Program-made: the position numbers and the translations under genes
IMG/VR virus record: IMGVR_UViG_3300009603_001659
Span: 1 to 22,855 of that record
DNA: 22,855 nt
Strand: one strand, 5' to 3'
Origin: a virus
The notes under the pieces: model-generated
What the model saw: the letters and a program-made list of their open reading frames with translations, nothing else
Told to the model about the DNA's origin: nothing
Database searches by the model: none
Shown: positions 13,555 through 21,157 of the stretch, piece after piece
Layout of the letters: each line of letters opens with the position of its first letter
Numbering within the stretch: the first letter of the stretch is position 1

Positions 13555-15493
13555 CGTTAACCTCTATATCTCCTGAGAATAATTGATTACTAATACCCAT
13601 GATTTTATCTAGCAAATTTACACCCAAAATATCAAATTTAACATGTCCCATGGCTTCTAGGTCTACCATTTCCATGCCAGCAATTCTATCTTGCCCTTTG
13701 GTTTCTCTAACCATTGGACAAACTTCATTAAGTATTCTGGATGAAATGACAACTCCAGCAGCATGCTTGCCTTGAGATTTGTATGTACCCTCAATTCGAA
13801 TAGCCTGTGCAAACAATTTTGCGTATTCGCCATCGAGAGAGCCATCTTCTGTTACCCGACAATAATCATTCAAGACTTCTGGCTGATGTAGCATCGTCCA
13901 TCGTATTACCGAAGACTCTTCCATGTCTTGTAGCTGGTCCGAAATTTCGTGTTCCTGCGGCAGCGCCTTGGTAATTCTGTTCATTTCATCGTAGGAACAG
14001 GCGCTGTGTACGCGGAGAACCTCTTTAAGCGCACTCCTACCTTGCAGTCTTCCAAATGTAACCATCTGGCTAACATTATTATACCCATACTTAGATTTGA
14101 TGTAGTCAATTACTTCGTCCCTTTTTGTGGCGGGGACATCAATATCTATATCTGGAAGTGAGACATGGCCCTCAGAATTTCTCCCCGCATTGTAGAATCT
14201 TTCAAAAATCAACCCATATTCAATGGGGTCCACTTGAGTGATTCCCACTAGGTATGACACCAAACAGCCAGCAGCGGAGCCTCTACCCGGACCCGGAAGC
14301 CACCCCTGTTTTTTCACATAAGATACGATATCTCTTACAATTAAGAAATACCCTGAAAGATTTGCGTCATTGATAACTTCTAGCTCTTTCTTAATTCTGT
14401 CTACATAGATATCTTCATTTTCCTGCGTAGATACCCTGCCTCGTTTTTTTAGTCTTTGTATCCACCCTTGTCTGCACAACTCTCTGAGATATTCCTTTTC
14501 GGCCATGTCGTCGGGACATGAGAACTTAGGAAGATTGGGTTTCCCCAAAATTTCATAATCCTCACACATGTCCGCAATAAGCAAAGTGTTTGAAATTTCC
14601 TCTTCGGTGTGAATCTCTTTCATCTCTTCTAGAGACGGTATGTGAAAATTATTTGAACGGAAGAATCCACTTAGGCCGACATCGTCTCCTGTTAGCAATT
14701 TCTCTTCAACTTTTTTAAGCGTTGTTTTCATGGCGGAACAAAGTAGTACCCTCTGGTCCGCTGCGTCTTCTTTTCTTGGATAATGCGAGTCTGCTGTTGC
14801 TACAGGAGGGATGCCAGTCTTTTCCGATACTTTGCGTAGACACTCTCCGACCAGTTTTGATGCTGGCGAGTTGTCTTGGTCTATTAGTTGAATCTCGATG
14901 AAGAAATTGCCCTTGCGGAAAATGCTCTGATACCTTTTGGCCAAATTGGAGGCTTGTTCGAACCAATCTGGTTTCAATAATTTTTGGGCTTCCTGATACG
15001 AATCGGAATTATACGCCTGTTTACAATCAGTAAATAGCACATTCGCAAGGTCGCTACCAAGATGACCGCTGAACGACACTAGATTTTTACCTGCATTGTG
15101 CTCTTCAAGTATGTCTAAGTCAATTCTGGGCTTAAAATAAAACACATCGTCCTTGTTGCTTCTAGAAACAAGCTCAATAAGGCTGTCCCATCCATCCTTA
15201 TTCTTTGCAAGAACCACAAGGTGGCTAAGCGACCTGTTTGTTTTCTCTTTTACGGTAGCGGATTCACGCACGGTCAGGTAGAACTCACATCCGAGAATGG
15301 GCTTGATGCCCTTTTCACGCATCGCTCTGACGAACGAGACGGCCCCTGAAATCGTCCCGTGGTCAGTTACGGCACACGCATCGTACTCTAGCTCCTCGCA
15401 GCGTTCTGCGACCTGTGAGGGCTTCGAGAGGCCATCTAGGAGGCTGTAGTGTGTGTGTAGGTGCAAGGGGATGAATTTAACCGGGTGCATCAT
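13499..15493 (-). CDS. dnaE: DNA polymerase III alpha, N-terminal piece (PHP and palm)
   Basis: Read from the ATG at 15493 this is 664 aa; the frame extends to a TTG at 15532 inside the upstream gene. A PHP domain opens it with a full set of likely metal ligands: HLHTH at 11-15, TDHG at 43-46, GCE at 68-70, SGH at 142-144 and ADSH at 234-237. The palm follows: GPGRGSAAG at 401-409 and PDIDIDV with catalytic D448 and D450, then KHAAGVVIS, and VKFDILG with the third catalytic D621. It stops about 43 residues later (ending RVCVGEG), before the fingers. The fingers and all later domains lie in a separate gene at 10506-12188, three genes downstream. The last 18 residues are encoded in overlap with the 72-aa gene. 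Confidence 0.92.
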   Translation of the reverse strand: MMHPVKFIPLHLHTHYSLLDGLSKPSQVAERCEELEYDACAVTDHGTISGAVSFVRAMREKGIKPILGCEFYLTVRESATVKEKTNRSLSHLVVLAKNKDGWDSLIELVSRSNKDDVFYFKPRIDLDILEEHNAGKNLVSFSGHLGSDLANVLFTDCKQAYNSDSYQEAQKLLKPDWFEQASNLAKRYQSIFRKGNFFIEIQLIDQDNSPASKLVGECLRKVSEKTGIPPVATADSHYPRKEDAADQRVLLCSAMKTTLKKVEEKLLTGDDVGLSGFFRSNNFHIPSLEEMKEIHTEEEISNTLLIADMCEDYEILGKPNLPKFSCPDDMAEKEYLRELCRQGWIQRLKKRGRVSTQENEDIYVDRIKKELEVINDANLSGYFLIVRDIVSYVKKQGWLPGPGRGSAAGCLVSYLVGITQVDPIEYGLIFERFYNAGRNSEGHVSLPDIDIDVPATKRDEVIDYIKSKYGYNNVSQMVTFGRLQGRSALKEVLRVHSACSYDEMNRITKALPQEHEISDQLQDMEESSVIRWTMLHQPEVLNDYCRVTEDGSLDGEYAKLFAQAIRIEGTYKSQGKHAAGVVISSRILNEVCPMVRETKGQDRIAGMEMVDLEAMGHVKFDILGVNLLDKIMGISNQLFSGDIEVNDEGALRSSSTGRVCVGEG

Positions 15494-16499
15494 AATATCC
15501 AATATTAAAACCCTTTTTGGTACAATCGGCAACAGTCTTTTCTATGCCGTCTTCTTCAAGTTTGTCGTGAATGTGTTGGCAAATATTTTTATCTGTTCCA
15601 TCCCAGTTGTTCTTGTAATAATCACACAGTTTTGTGCATTTCCAGTGCCTCTGCTCTACGGAGAGCATCTTGGGCATATCCGTATTTTGTATCTGTAAGA
15701 AGCGCTTTTTTAGCATCCCTACAAATTTTTCTTCATCAGAATGGTCAAAGCACAGGGAGAAAGGCCCTCCATCCTTGATGTAAAAGATGGTCATTATGGC
15801 CTGTTGATATTCTGGAAACAGTTTAGATATCGCGTAATTATATAGCAGGAGTTGGGGGTCTACCTCAAACTTTTCGTAGGTCTTCTCCTGCCCGGTTGCC
15901 CAGTCCAGTCTTCTACCCGTTTTCCAGTCTACCACTTCTATGATACCGTCGTCCACCCTTGTGACGAGGTCAATCGTCCCTTTGACGGCCAACCGGCCCT
16001 TGAGGGTCGAACCATCCGGTGTCTGGTACTCGTATTCAGCCCAGTCTTCTTCGATGGGAATATCGAAGTGAGGTTCCGTTGCAACTATATCTCGGAGGCG
16101 AGGGTCGAACTGGCCCTTGTTATATTCGAGGGCCATCCAAGACCATTTTCTGCAATCATTTTTGTCTTTTTTGGTATAGCTATGCGTACAGTTTGATGTA
16201 TAATGCTCAAAACTTTTGTCAACGATATCGTCAACAAATTCCTCCGACATTAATCTGCTTTTGGTAAAGGTAACTGTCCCAATAGCATCATCTGTAATGC
16301 TCATCAAGCTGGAGGAGGGAGCGTCTTGAATTTGCTTTTTGCACGCCGCAAGGCACTCCATTACCTTATGTACGATGGTCCCCATCTGTGCTTTTTTCCC
16401 AGACGTTGTGGGATGACCAAGCACATAATTTATGAAATACTGCTGCTGACAGTAATCATAATTATTGTATGAGGAACTTCTGATATAAGTTACTAGCAC
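15477..16499 (-). CDS. RecB/Cas4-like PD-(D/E)XK nuclease with probable Fe-S cluster
   Basis: This 340-aa protein matches the RecB-type nuclease of the Cas4/AddB group: opening SSSYNNYDYCQQQYFINYVLG, then H44 in GTIVHKVME, D177 in KGTIDLV, D191-x-K193 in EVVDWKTG and the QxxxY motif Q216-Y220. Four cysteines stand where such proteins bind a 4Fe-4S cluster: C17 near the N-terminus and C288, C292 and C307 near the C-terminus (KCTKLCDYY, NICQH). It would cut or chew DNA ends, perhaps acting with the RecA-like protein in recombination. The GTG start has AGGAG four bases upstream. Its end overlaps the replicase N-terminal gene by 17 nt. Confidence 0.85.
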   Translation of the reverse strand: MLVTYIRSSSYNNYDYCQQQYFINYVLGHPTTSGKKAQMGTIVHKVMECLAACKKQIQDAPSSSLMSITDDAIGTVTFTKSRLMSEEFVDDIVDKSFEHYTSNCTHSYTKKDKNDCRKWSWMALEYNKGQFDPRLRDIVATEPHFDIPIEEDWAEYEYQTPDGSTLKGRLAVKGTIDLVTRVDDGIIEVVDWKTGRRLDWATGQEKTYEKFEVDPQLLLYNYAISKLFPEYQQAIMTIFYIKDGGPFSLCFDHSDEEKFVGMLKKRFLQIQNTDMPKMLSVEQRHWKCTKLCDYYKNNWDGTDKNICQHIHDKLEEDGIEKTVADCTKKGFNIGYYDAPG

Positions 16500-16508
16500 G
16501 GAACTCCT

Positions 16509-16580
16509 TCACTCCAACCAAGCGCCTTGGACACGGTTGGAAGCTTGTAGGAAAAAATGCCCCATTTTGATTGCGTTCAT
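16509..16580 (-). CDS. Possible 23-aa leader-like peptide
   Basis: An ATG at 16580 overlaps the stop of the kinase gene in the ATGA arrangement used repeatedly in this operon and opens 23 codons (MNAIKMGHFFLQASNRVQGA and three more). Its TGA stop is next to the AGGAG ribosome site of the nuclease gene, so it fills the 77-nt gap almost exactly. It may be a real micro-gene or a coupling peptide that carries ribosomes to the nuclease start. Length alone gives no proof. Confidence 0.3.
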   Translation of the reverse strand: MNAIKMGHFFLQASNRVQGAWLE

Positions 16581-17317
16581 GTTGATGTAATCCATCCCCA
16601 CTTCATCAGGATAGACAATAATTCTTCAGCCTGTTCATGCACGGTCATTTCCGCATTGTCAATTACGGCATCAAATTTCTTGAAGTTTTTAAGGGCAACT
16701 TCGCTTGAGTGGCTATCCTCATGGGGCTGTCTCGTAAGTCTTATCACCTTGCCGCCAGACTTTTGCACTGCCGTCGCCTCATTGGGAAACCTGCAATCAG
16801 CAATAATTGCTAATTCGCTACCCTCGTTTTTAACCTGCTCTAAACAGAACGAGGTCCATATGTCTGGCTTGAGAGTTCGACAAATATTAGTTCCAAAGTA
16901 CTGTAGGAACTCTCTCGATGTAAAAGCCACGGTCCCATTGGGTTTTGCAACGTTGGTGTGGCTATTTTTTTCTTCATCAGTACCATAGCATTGTTCGTAT
17001 GACAGACCAAATAATTCCATGGACACGGATTTGAGCGCGTCGGCAAAGTTGTAGGCTTTCACATGGGGCCATATGTTGTTAGATGCATACTCGCCAAATT
17101 GATAATCTCTTCTAAAGATATCTAGCATCCCCATGCCTTCGGATGTTGAGCCGTCAGCATTGGTAAACAATGCGTTGACCAACAGCCTTCCTTCGTCGGT
17201 GATTTCGAAATGTTCTATAATCTCATTTCTTTTCATCTCGTAGCCGTAAAGAAAATTTGCGCAGGTGGTCTTTCCGCTTTGCTTAACGCCGGATATCGCC
17301 AACACTTTATGAGACAT
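16577..17317 (-). CDS. Deoxynucleoside monophosphate kinase
   Basis: This 246-aa P-loop kinase starts MSHKVLAISGVKQSGKTTCA with the Walker A at 10-18. The segments FADALKSVSMELFGL and CYGTDEEKN, then SREFLQYFGTNICR, match the T4 gp1-type deoxynucleotide kinases, which phosphorylate dNMPs to dNDPs for phage DNA synthesis. A later strand AIIADCRFPNEA and KVIRLTRQP complete the nucleoside-kinase fold. The ATG shares a base with the primase stop (TAATG). It supplies precursors to the replicase encoded downstream. Which dNMPs it accepts is not visible. Confidence 0.88.
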   Translation of the reverse strand: MSHKVLAISGVKQSGKTTCANFLYGYEMKRNEIIEHFEITDEGRLLVNALFTNADGSTSEGMGMLDIFRRDYQFGEYASNNIWPHVKAYNFADALKSVSMELFGLSYEQCYGTDEEKNSHTNVAKPNGTVAFTSREFLQYFGTNICRTLKPDIWTSFCLEQVKNEGSELAIIADCRFPNEATAVQKSGGKVIRLTRQPHEDSHSSEVALKNFKKFDAVIDNAEMTVHEQAEELLSILMKWGWITST

Positions 17318-18411
17318 TATATCATTCCACTGATTTGAGGTCTTAGATTTTCGTTTATCTCCGTCACAGACATATCGCCCACATCTTTTTTGTCTAGCTT
17401 GGGAAAATGTAGGTTAAAAAGTCTGCCACATTTCTCTTTAATAGAATCAGCCGCTTTTCTGCCCGGTTCATCATTGTCTGTGAGAACAATAATATTCAAA
17501 GCGCCAGACCTCTCTATACTGATTTGCTGGTAGTCAGTCAAGTGGCATCCAAATATTCCTACGGCATTTTTGATGCCAGCCTCCCAGAGCCTCCAAACAT
17601 CCCCCTGCCCTTCTACGAGGATGATTGTCTCGGTTTTTTCTACACTGTCTTTTGCCATTGAGTAATTGTACAGATGGGCGCCGGAATTGAAGCCCTTACT
17701 GTTTATCCATTTCTGCATAGCGGGGTTGTCCTCAAGGCTGCGCCCAACGCAACCCACCATGTATTGATGAGACTCGTCGTATACAGGGACCACAATTCTA
17801 TTATACATCAGTTTGTTGGAATTGAGACAAATTCCTACGTCGAATGTGTCGAGAGTTTCCTCAAGATACCCTCTTTTTAAGTAGAATTCTACCGGTCTTT
17901 GTAAACCCTGCCTAACAATGTCTCTGGGAACACCCTTTTGTGAAGATTTGGATTCTTTTAATAGGCTGTTTGCACAGGCAATAAAAGAGGTCTTTTCCAT
18001 GTGCTCCATGTCAACTTTCATATCATCCAATGACGAATCAATAAACTGACAAGCAAGATTTATCGTTTCGGAAAAAGTTGCCTCTCTGTCTTCTCGGTGA
18101 CTAATAACCCCACGAATAAATCCTAGCATCGTGTTAACATATTTCTTTTCACAATGATTAGTCCAACAATACCAATTACCAGATACGTTATCTCCAGATG
18201 TGAATATGGTAAGAGCATCACGCTTGTCGCCGCCATGTACGGGACACGGAGCCGATATGCGATTGCCGTATTGGTCGTATTCTATGCCAAAGAAATCTAG
18301 AATATCCTCTATTCTTTCAGACAATTTCTCACACAACACATCTATCTGTGCTTTAGATAGATTAGTCTGCGGTTTCAAATGGGATTTCTTCATCGTCATC
18401 ATCGTCTTCAT
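17317..18411 (-). CDS. DNA primase (CHC2 zinc finger and Toprim)
   Basis: This 364-aa primase has a zinc-binding region C56-x2-H59 (CPVHGG), then C82, H86 and C87 (YCWTNHCEK), a CHC2-like finger whose second pair is spaced more widely than the classical C-x2-C. The Toprim catalytic domain follows: E267 in ILVEGQGDV and D312-x-D314 in VLTDNDEPGRKA. It is shorter than DnaG and has no helicase part; helicase is a separate gene just upstream. It should make RNA primers at the fork. The frame offers ATGs at 18411, 18402, 18399 and 18393, all within the acid-coding end of the helicase gene (50-nt overlap); I kept the longest. Confidence 0.9.
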   Translation of the reverse strand: MKTMMTMKKSHLKPQTNLSKAQIDVLCEKLSERIEDILDFFGIEYDQYGNRISAPCPVHGGDKRDALTIFTSGDNVSGNWYCWTNHCEKKYVNTMLGFIRGVISHREDREATFSETINLACQFIDSSLDDMKVDMEHMEKTSFIACANSLLKESKSSQKGVPRDIVRQGLQRPVEFYLKRGYLEETLDTFDVGICLNSNKLMYNRIVVPVYDESHQYMVGCVGRSLEDNPAMQKWINSKGFNSGAHLYNYSMAKDSVEKTETIILVEGQGDVWRLWEAGIKNAVGIFGCHLTDYQQISIERSGALNIIVLTDNDEPGRKAADSIKEKCGRLFNLHFPKLDKKDVGDMSVTEINENLRPQISGMI

Positions 18412-19837
18412 TTACAATAAATCCATCGTCTTTTTGTTTTGAGCCGCCCTTTTTCAATTCATTTCTTGTAACGTTCTCTGCAATTTGCGCGATACTACCG
18501 CTCATAGACATATTTATATAGTCACCGTCTTCTAAAGCAGGACCGTGTCTGGCAACAATTGGAACAAGTTTTTTGTTTCCAACCTCCGGGCCATCTTCAG
18601 CAATTTCTTCGTCGCTTTTGTTTTTGAAAATCGAAAAGCTTGTGCAGAGCCATATCAATCTATCGGACCCACTGACAACGTCTGTTGATTCTCTCGTGAT
18701 GCCGTCTCGATTTAGCTGCACAAAGCTTAAACAGGGGCAATCATACTCCACACAAAAATTGTGTAAAGAGGTTATCTGAAATCCAAGCGCTTGGAATTCC
18801 TGTATGTTCGACAGAGAGTCCGCACTCATTAGTTTGAGATAATCGTAAATTATCAGGCAGTTATTAGTTCTTCCATTTTCGTCAAACCCCACCTCTTGCA
18901 GTATCCATCTGCGCATAATAGATAAGGTTTGTTCAAATGGACTTCCAGCTATGCTGACATATTTGTAGGGCATGCCTTTGAGGTGCTCTGCTGCGGCGTA
19001 GACTCGCTCTTTTTTTGTCGCATCTTGAGAATATTTTCCTGTTGATATCTCATTAATTTCAACGCCGCTTAAATTTGCTAGCACCCGGTTCAGGTGGTCT
19101 TCCAAGGACATTTCGGTGTCTAGCATCAAGACGGGTATTTCAAGCTCCCCGGCTATGTGCAAGCCGACATTGTCTCCGAACATGCTTTTGCCAACCTTGG
19201 GTCTAGCGGCCACAAGGTCAACACACTTTCTTCTGAATCCTCCTCCAATTGCGGCGTCATATCTCGGATACCCGCTGGGTATCCCCATAATTGAAGATGG
19301 GTTCTCTTCCAAATGAAGCAGGTATTCTTCTACGTTTTCCCCCAAAAAGGTCGGCTTGATGCTTTCGTTTGAGCCGAGAGACGAGGATAACTCAAAGATG
19401 GGATTTTCTGCGACCCCTATAATTTCACTAACGGTTTCGTCACCATTTATTTTGGAAATTTCATTGTGTATACTTGTTGCCTTTGCCTGTATAACCCTAC
19501 CAATTTGCAGCTTTCTGATTTTTATCGCATGTTGTTTTACGTTTTGTAGTTTTATAGGAAAGTTGTAGACCGCCCTCAAGTGGTCCATAGACTTTTTATT
19601 ATTAAGAGTATCCCCTAACGACAATTCGTTAGCAGCAGAAAGAATGGAGGCTATGTCAATTTCGTCCTGTGTAGCCAGAACTTTTTCAAGACACTTAAAA
19701 ATTAGCTGATTTTCTTCTAAAACAAACGTCTCCGTTTCAATCAAGTCTTCAATTTCTAAATAAGATTCTGCCCCATAAGAACACACGCCCGACAATACAG
19801 CCCGTTCGGCGGCGGCGTTCATCAACGGTTTGTTCAT
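18362..19837 (-). CDS. dnaB: Replicative DNA helicase, DnaB family
   Basis: This 491-aa protein has the DnaB order: an N-terminal helical domain (AAAERAVLSGVCSYG), a linker, and a RecA-type ATPase with GIPSGYPRYDAAIGGG, Walker A ARPKVGKS at 211-218, MLDTEMS with the likely catalytic E242, the hydrophobic Walker B strand CLIIYDYLKL and a FVQLNRDG sensor region. It should be the hexameric fork helicase. The C-terminus is a very acidic tail (NEDDDDDEEIPFE), whose DNA also encodes the start of the primase in another frame. The ATG has AGGTGA four bases upstream and lies 3 nt after the zinc-ribbon gene. No loader gene is recognised nearby. Confidence 0.93.
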   Translation of the reverse strand: MNKPLMNAAAERAVLSGVCSYGAESYLEIEDLIETETFVLEENQLIFKCLEKVLATQDEIDIASILSAANELSLGDTLNNKKSMDHLRAVYNFPIKLQNVKQHAIKIRKLQIGRVIQAKATSIHNEISKINGDETVSEIIGVAENPIFELSSSLGSNESIKPTFLGENVEEYLLHLEENPSSIMGIPSGYPRYDAAIGGGFRRKCVDLVAARPKVGKSMFGDNVGLHIAGELEIPVLMLDTEMSLEDHLNRVLANLSGVEINEISTGKYSQDATKKERVYAAAEHLKGMPYKYVSIAGSPFEQTLSIMRRWILQEVGFDENGRTNNCLIIYDYLKLMSADSLSNIQEFQALGFQITSLHNFCVEYDCPCLSFVQLNRDGITRESTDVVSGSDRLIWLCTSFSIFKNKSDEEIAEDGPEVGNKKLVPIVARHGPALEDGDYINMSMSGSIAQIAENVTRNELKKGGSKQKDDGFIVNEDDDDDEEIPFETAD

Positions 19838-19840
19838 ATA

Positions 19841-20278
19841 TCACCTATTACCAATGCATTTTGCGCATTTATAAAAATCGCGCTTATGTTGAGGGTTGAC
19901 CATTTCTTCTTGGCCACAAACATGACATTTTTGCTTCATCTTTTTATAAGAAGACCTTTGCCTAGCAGTTGGTTTTACGTCATCATTTATTGCATCATAC
20001 CCCGCTTCTGATGTATCAATTGTGCCGTCGTCAACAAACTTATTAACCCTGTTGCTTGACACCACGCTTCTGCTTGCTTTAGATTCACTCCTCGTACCTG
20101 CGATAAAATCATCCTCGTCGGAGTTCGGAGAAGACTGTTCGACAATCACTTCTGGGCTATCTGGAATCTCAATAGATTCTCCGGTAAGAAGCTCAAACCC
20201 CTCCGCAATTTTTGACATATCGTTTGACAATATGCCTTCTCTGATAGACTTTATAGCCTCAAGTAAGTGTCCTGTCAT
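19841..20278 (-). CDS. Zinc-ribbon protein of unknown function
   Basis: This 145-aa protein is not recognised by name. Its N-terminal half is helical (LLEAIKSIREGILSNDMSKIAEGFELL), the middle is low-complexity and acidic or serine-rich, and the C-terminus holds a four-cysteine ribbon: C118-x2-C121-x16-C138-x2-C141 (CHVCG, YKCAKC). Such ribbons usually bind nucleic acid or protein partners. It overlaps the upstream gene by 4 nt and precedes dnaB by 3 nt. A helicase or primase accessory role is possible from position only. Confidence 0.68.
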   Translation of the reverse strand: MTGHLLEAIKSIREGILSNDMSKIAEGFELLTGESIEIPDSPEVIVEQSSPNSDEDDFIAGTRSESKASRSVVSSNRVNKFVDDGTIDTSEAGYDAINDDVKPTARQRSSYKKMKQKCHVCGQEEMVNPQHKRDFYKCAKCIGNR

Positions 20279-20772
20279 GAGTACTGTTTCCTTTTAGATA
20301 GCTCTATTAGCACGTCGCCCATCCTTCTAACGTCACGCATTTTATCTGTCAGCATGTCAACCCTCGCCGTGGCATGTGTTTTTATGTTATTAAGACTTCT
20401 AGCAAATTCATTGTCTTGAATTGCCTCGTAATATTTTTGTTCGTGTTTAGTGAATTTGTCTCCATACTGTTTCAGCATTGGAGAAATCACCCTGTTGATT
20501 GCGTCGGTAGCCCAGTGTAGCTTGACCAAATTGCTGTTGTACAAAGTCTGCAAATAGTCAGCGTAAGAAAAAAGAATGTAGGCGGCTGACAAGCATTGCT
20601 CTGAGCTTAGCGAGTGAAGAAGGGCAGAGTCATAGTTGAGTATGTTAACAACCTCGGGATTTATCTTCGTCAACCCAACGTGCTGGCTGTTAATATATTT
20701 TTCGGTTGCGTCAACAAATTTACCAAGCCTCTCCTTAGCGTTCAAGAATTGCTCGTTTCCAGTCATCATCAT
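20275..20772 (-). CDS. Helical protein of unknown function in the recombination/replication cluster
   Basis: This 165-aa protein is nearly all helix by eye, with no recognised catalytic motif. Notable parts are SSEQCLSAAYILFSYADYLQTL, KLHWATDAINRV, KHEQKYYEAIQ and a basic C-terminal helix RRMGDVLIELSKRKQ. Its size, helicity and location next to a RecA-like gene recall recombination mediators such as T4 UvsY, but I see no convincing sequence match. Three ATG codons start the frame; it overlaps the upstream endonuclease gene by 38 nt. Confidence 0.66.
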   Translation of the reverse strand: MMMTGNEQFLNAKERLGKFVDATEKYINSQHVGLTKINPEVVNILNYDSALLHSLSSEQCLSAAYILFSYADYLQTLYNSNLVKLHWATDAINRVISPMLKQYGDKFTKHEQKYYEAIQDNEFARSLNNIKTHATARVDMLTDKMRDVRRMGDVLIELSKRKQYS

Positions 20773-21157
20773 TGTCCGAATATTTAAGTGCGATTATCTT
20801 GATGTTGTTTATCGAACACCAATCAGCCTTGTCTCTGTCTCTGGCTTTGGCTTTGTAAAAATCTAGCTTTGTCTTATGAAAAAAGGGAACGTGTTCATAG
20901 TGCTGTCTGCCGTGTACTTCTACAACAAGGTCTCTATTGGGAATGTAGAAGTCGGCAAACAGAATGGAGTTTCTAGTCTGTGTTTTGCTACCGGGTAGAG
21001 ATACTTCTTCAAGAATTGTATCTCTTGGGAAAAGCTCGCGGAGGAGCGCTCTGGCTCTCAGATGATTTTTTGAGCGAGGACGAGTTGCACTTTGTCGGGA
21101 TTTGCTCTTGTATACCGGCCATTTGTAATCTTTACCGTCAAAGCCCTTGACTATCAA
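20735..21157 (-). CDS. Vsr/DUF559-like endonuclease
   Basis: This 140-aa protein has a compact PD-(D/E)XK-type core: D69 in LFADFYIP, then E80-V-H82 in LVVEVHGRQHYEHV, followed by a helix (KARDRDKADWCSINN) and a last strand KIIALKYSD. This matches the Vsr/DUF559 style of DNA nickases and homing-type nucleases found free-standing in phages. It starts with TTG in a TTGA overlap with the recA-like stop; no ATG is available at the N-terminus. The first 35 residues are basic, fitting DNA binding. It could process recombination intermediates or act as a selfish nuclease; the target is unknown. Confidence 0.72.
   Translation of the reverse strand: MIVKGFDGKDYKWPVYKSKSRQSATRPRSKNHLRARALLRELFPRDTILEEVSLPGSKTQTRNSILFADFYIPNRDLVVEVHGRQHYEHVPFFHKTKLDFYKAKARDRDKADWCSINNIKIIALKYSDNDDDWKRAILER

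Noticed and set aside
10506-15493. Split intein joining the two replicase halves
   Set aside because: The N-terminal half does not end in an intein N-segment starting with Cys, and the C-terminal half has no His-Asn splice end before GVFQLES. The known DnaE intein site at FNKSHA is intact and uninterrupted.
15477-16499. CRISPR-Cas adaptation module because of the Cas4-like gene
   Set aside because: No repeat array or Cas1/Cas2 was seen; the neighbours are replication genes.
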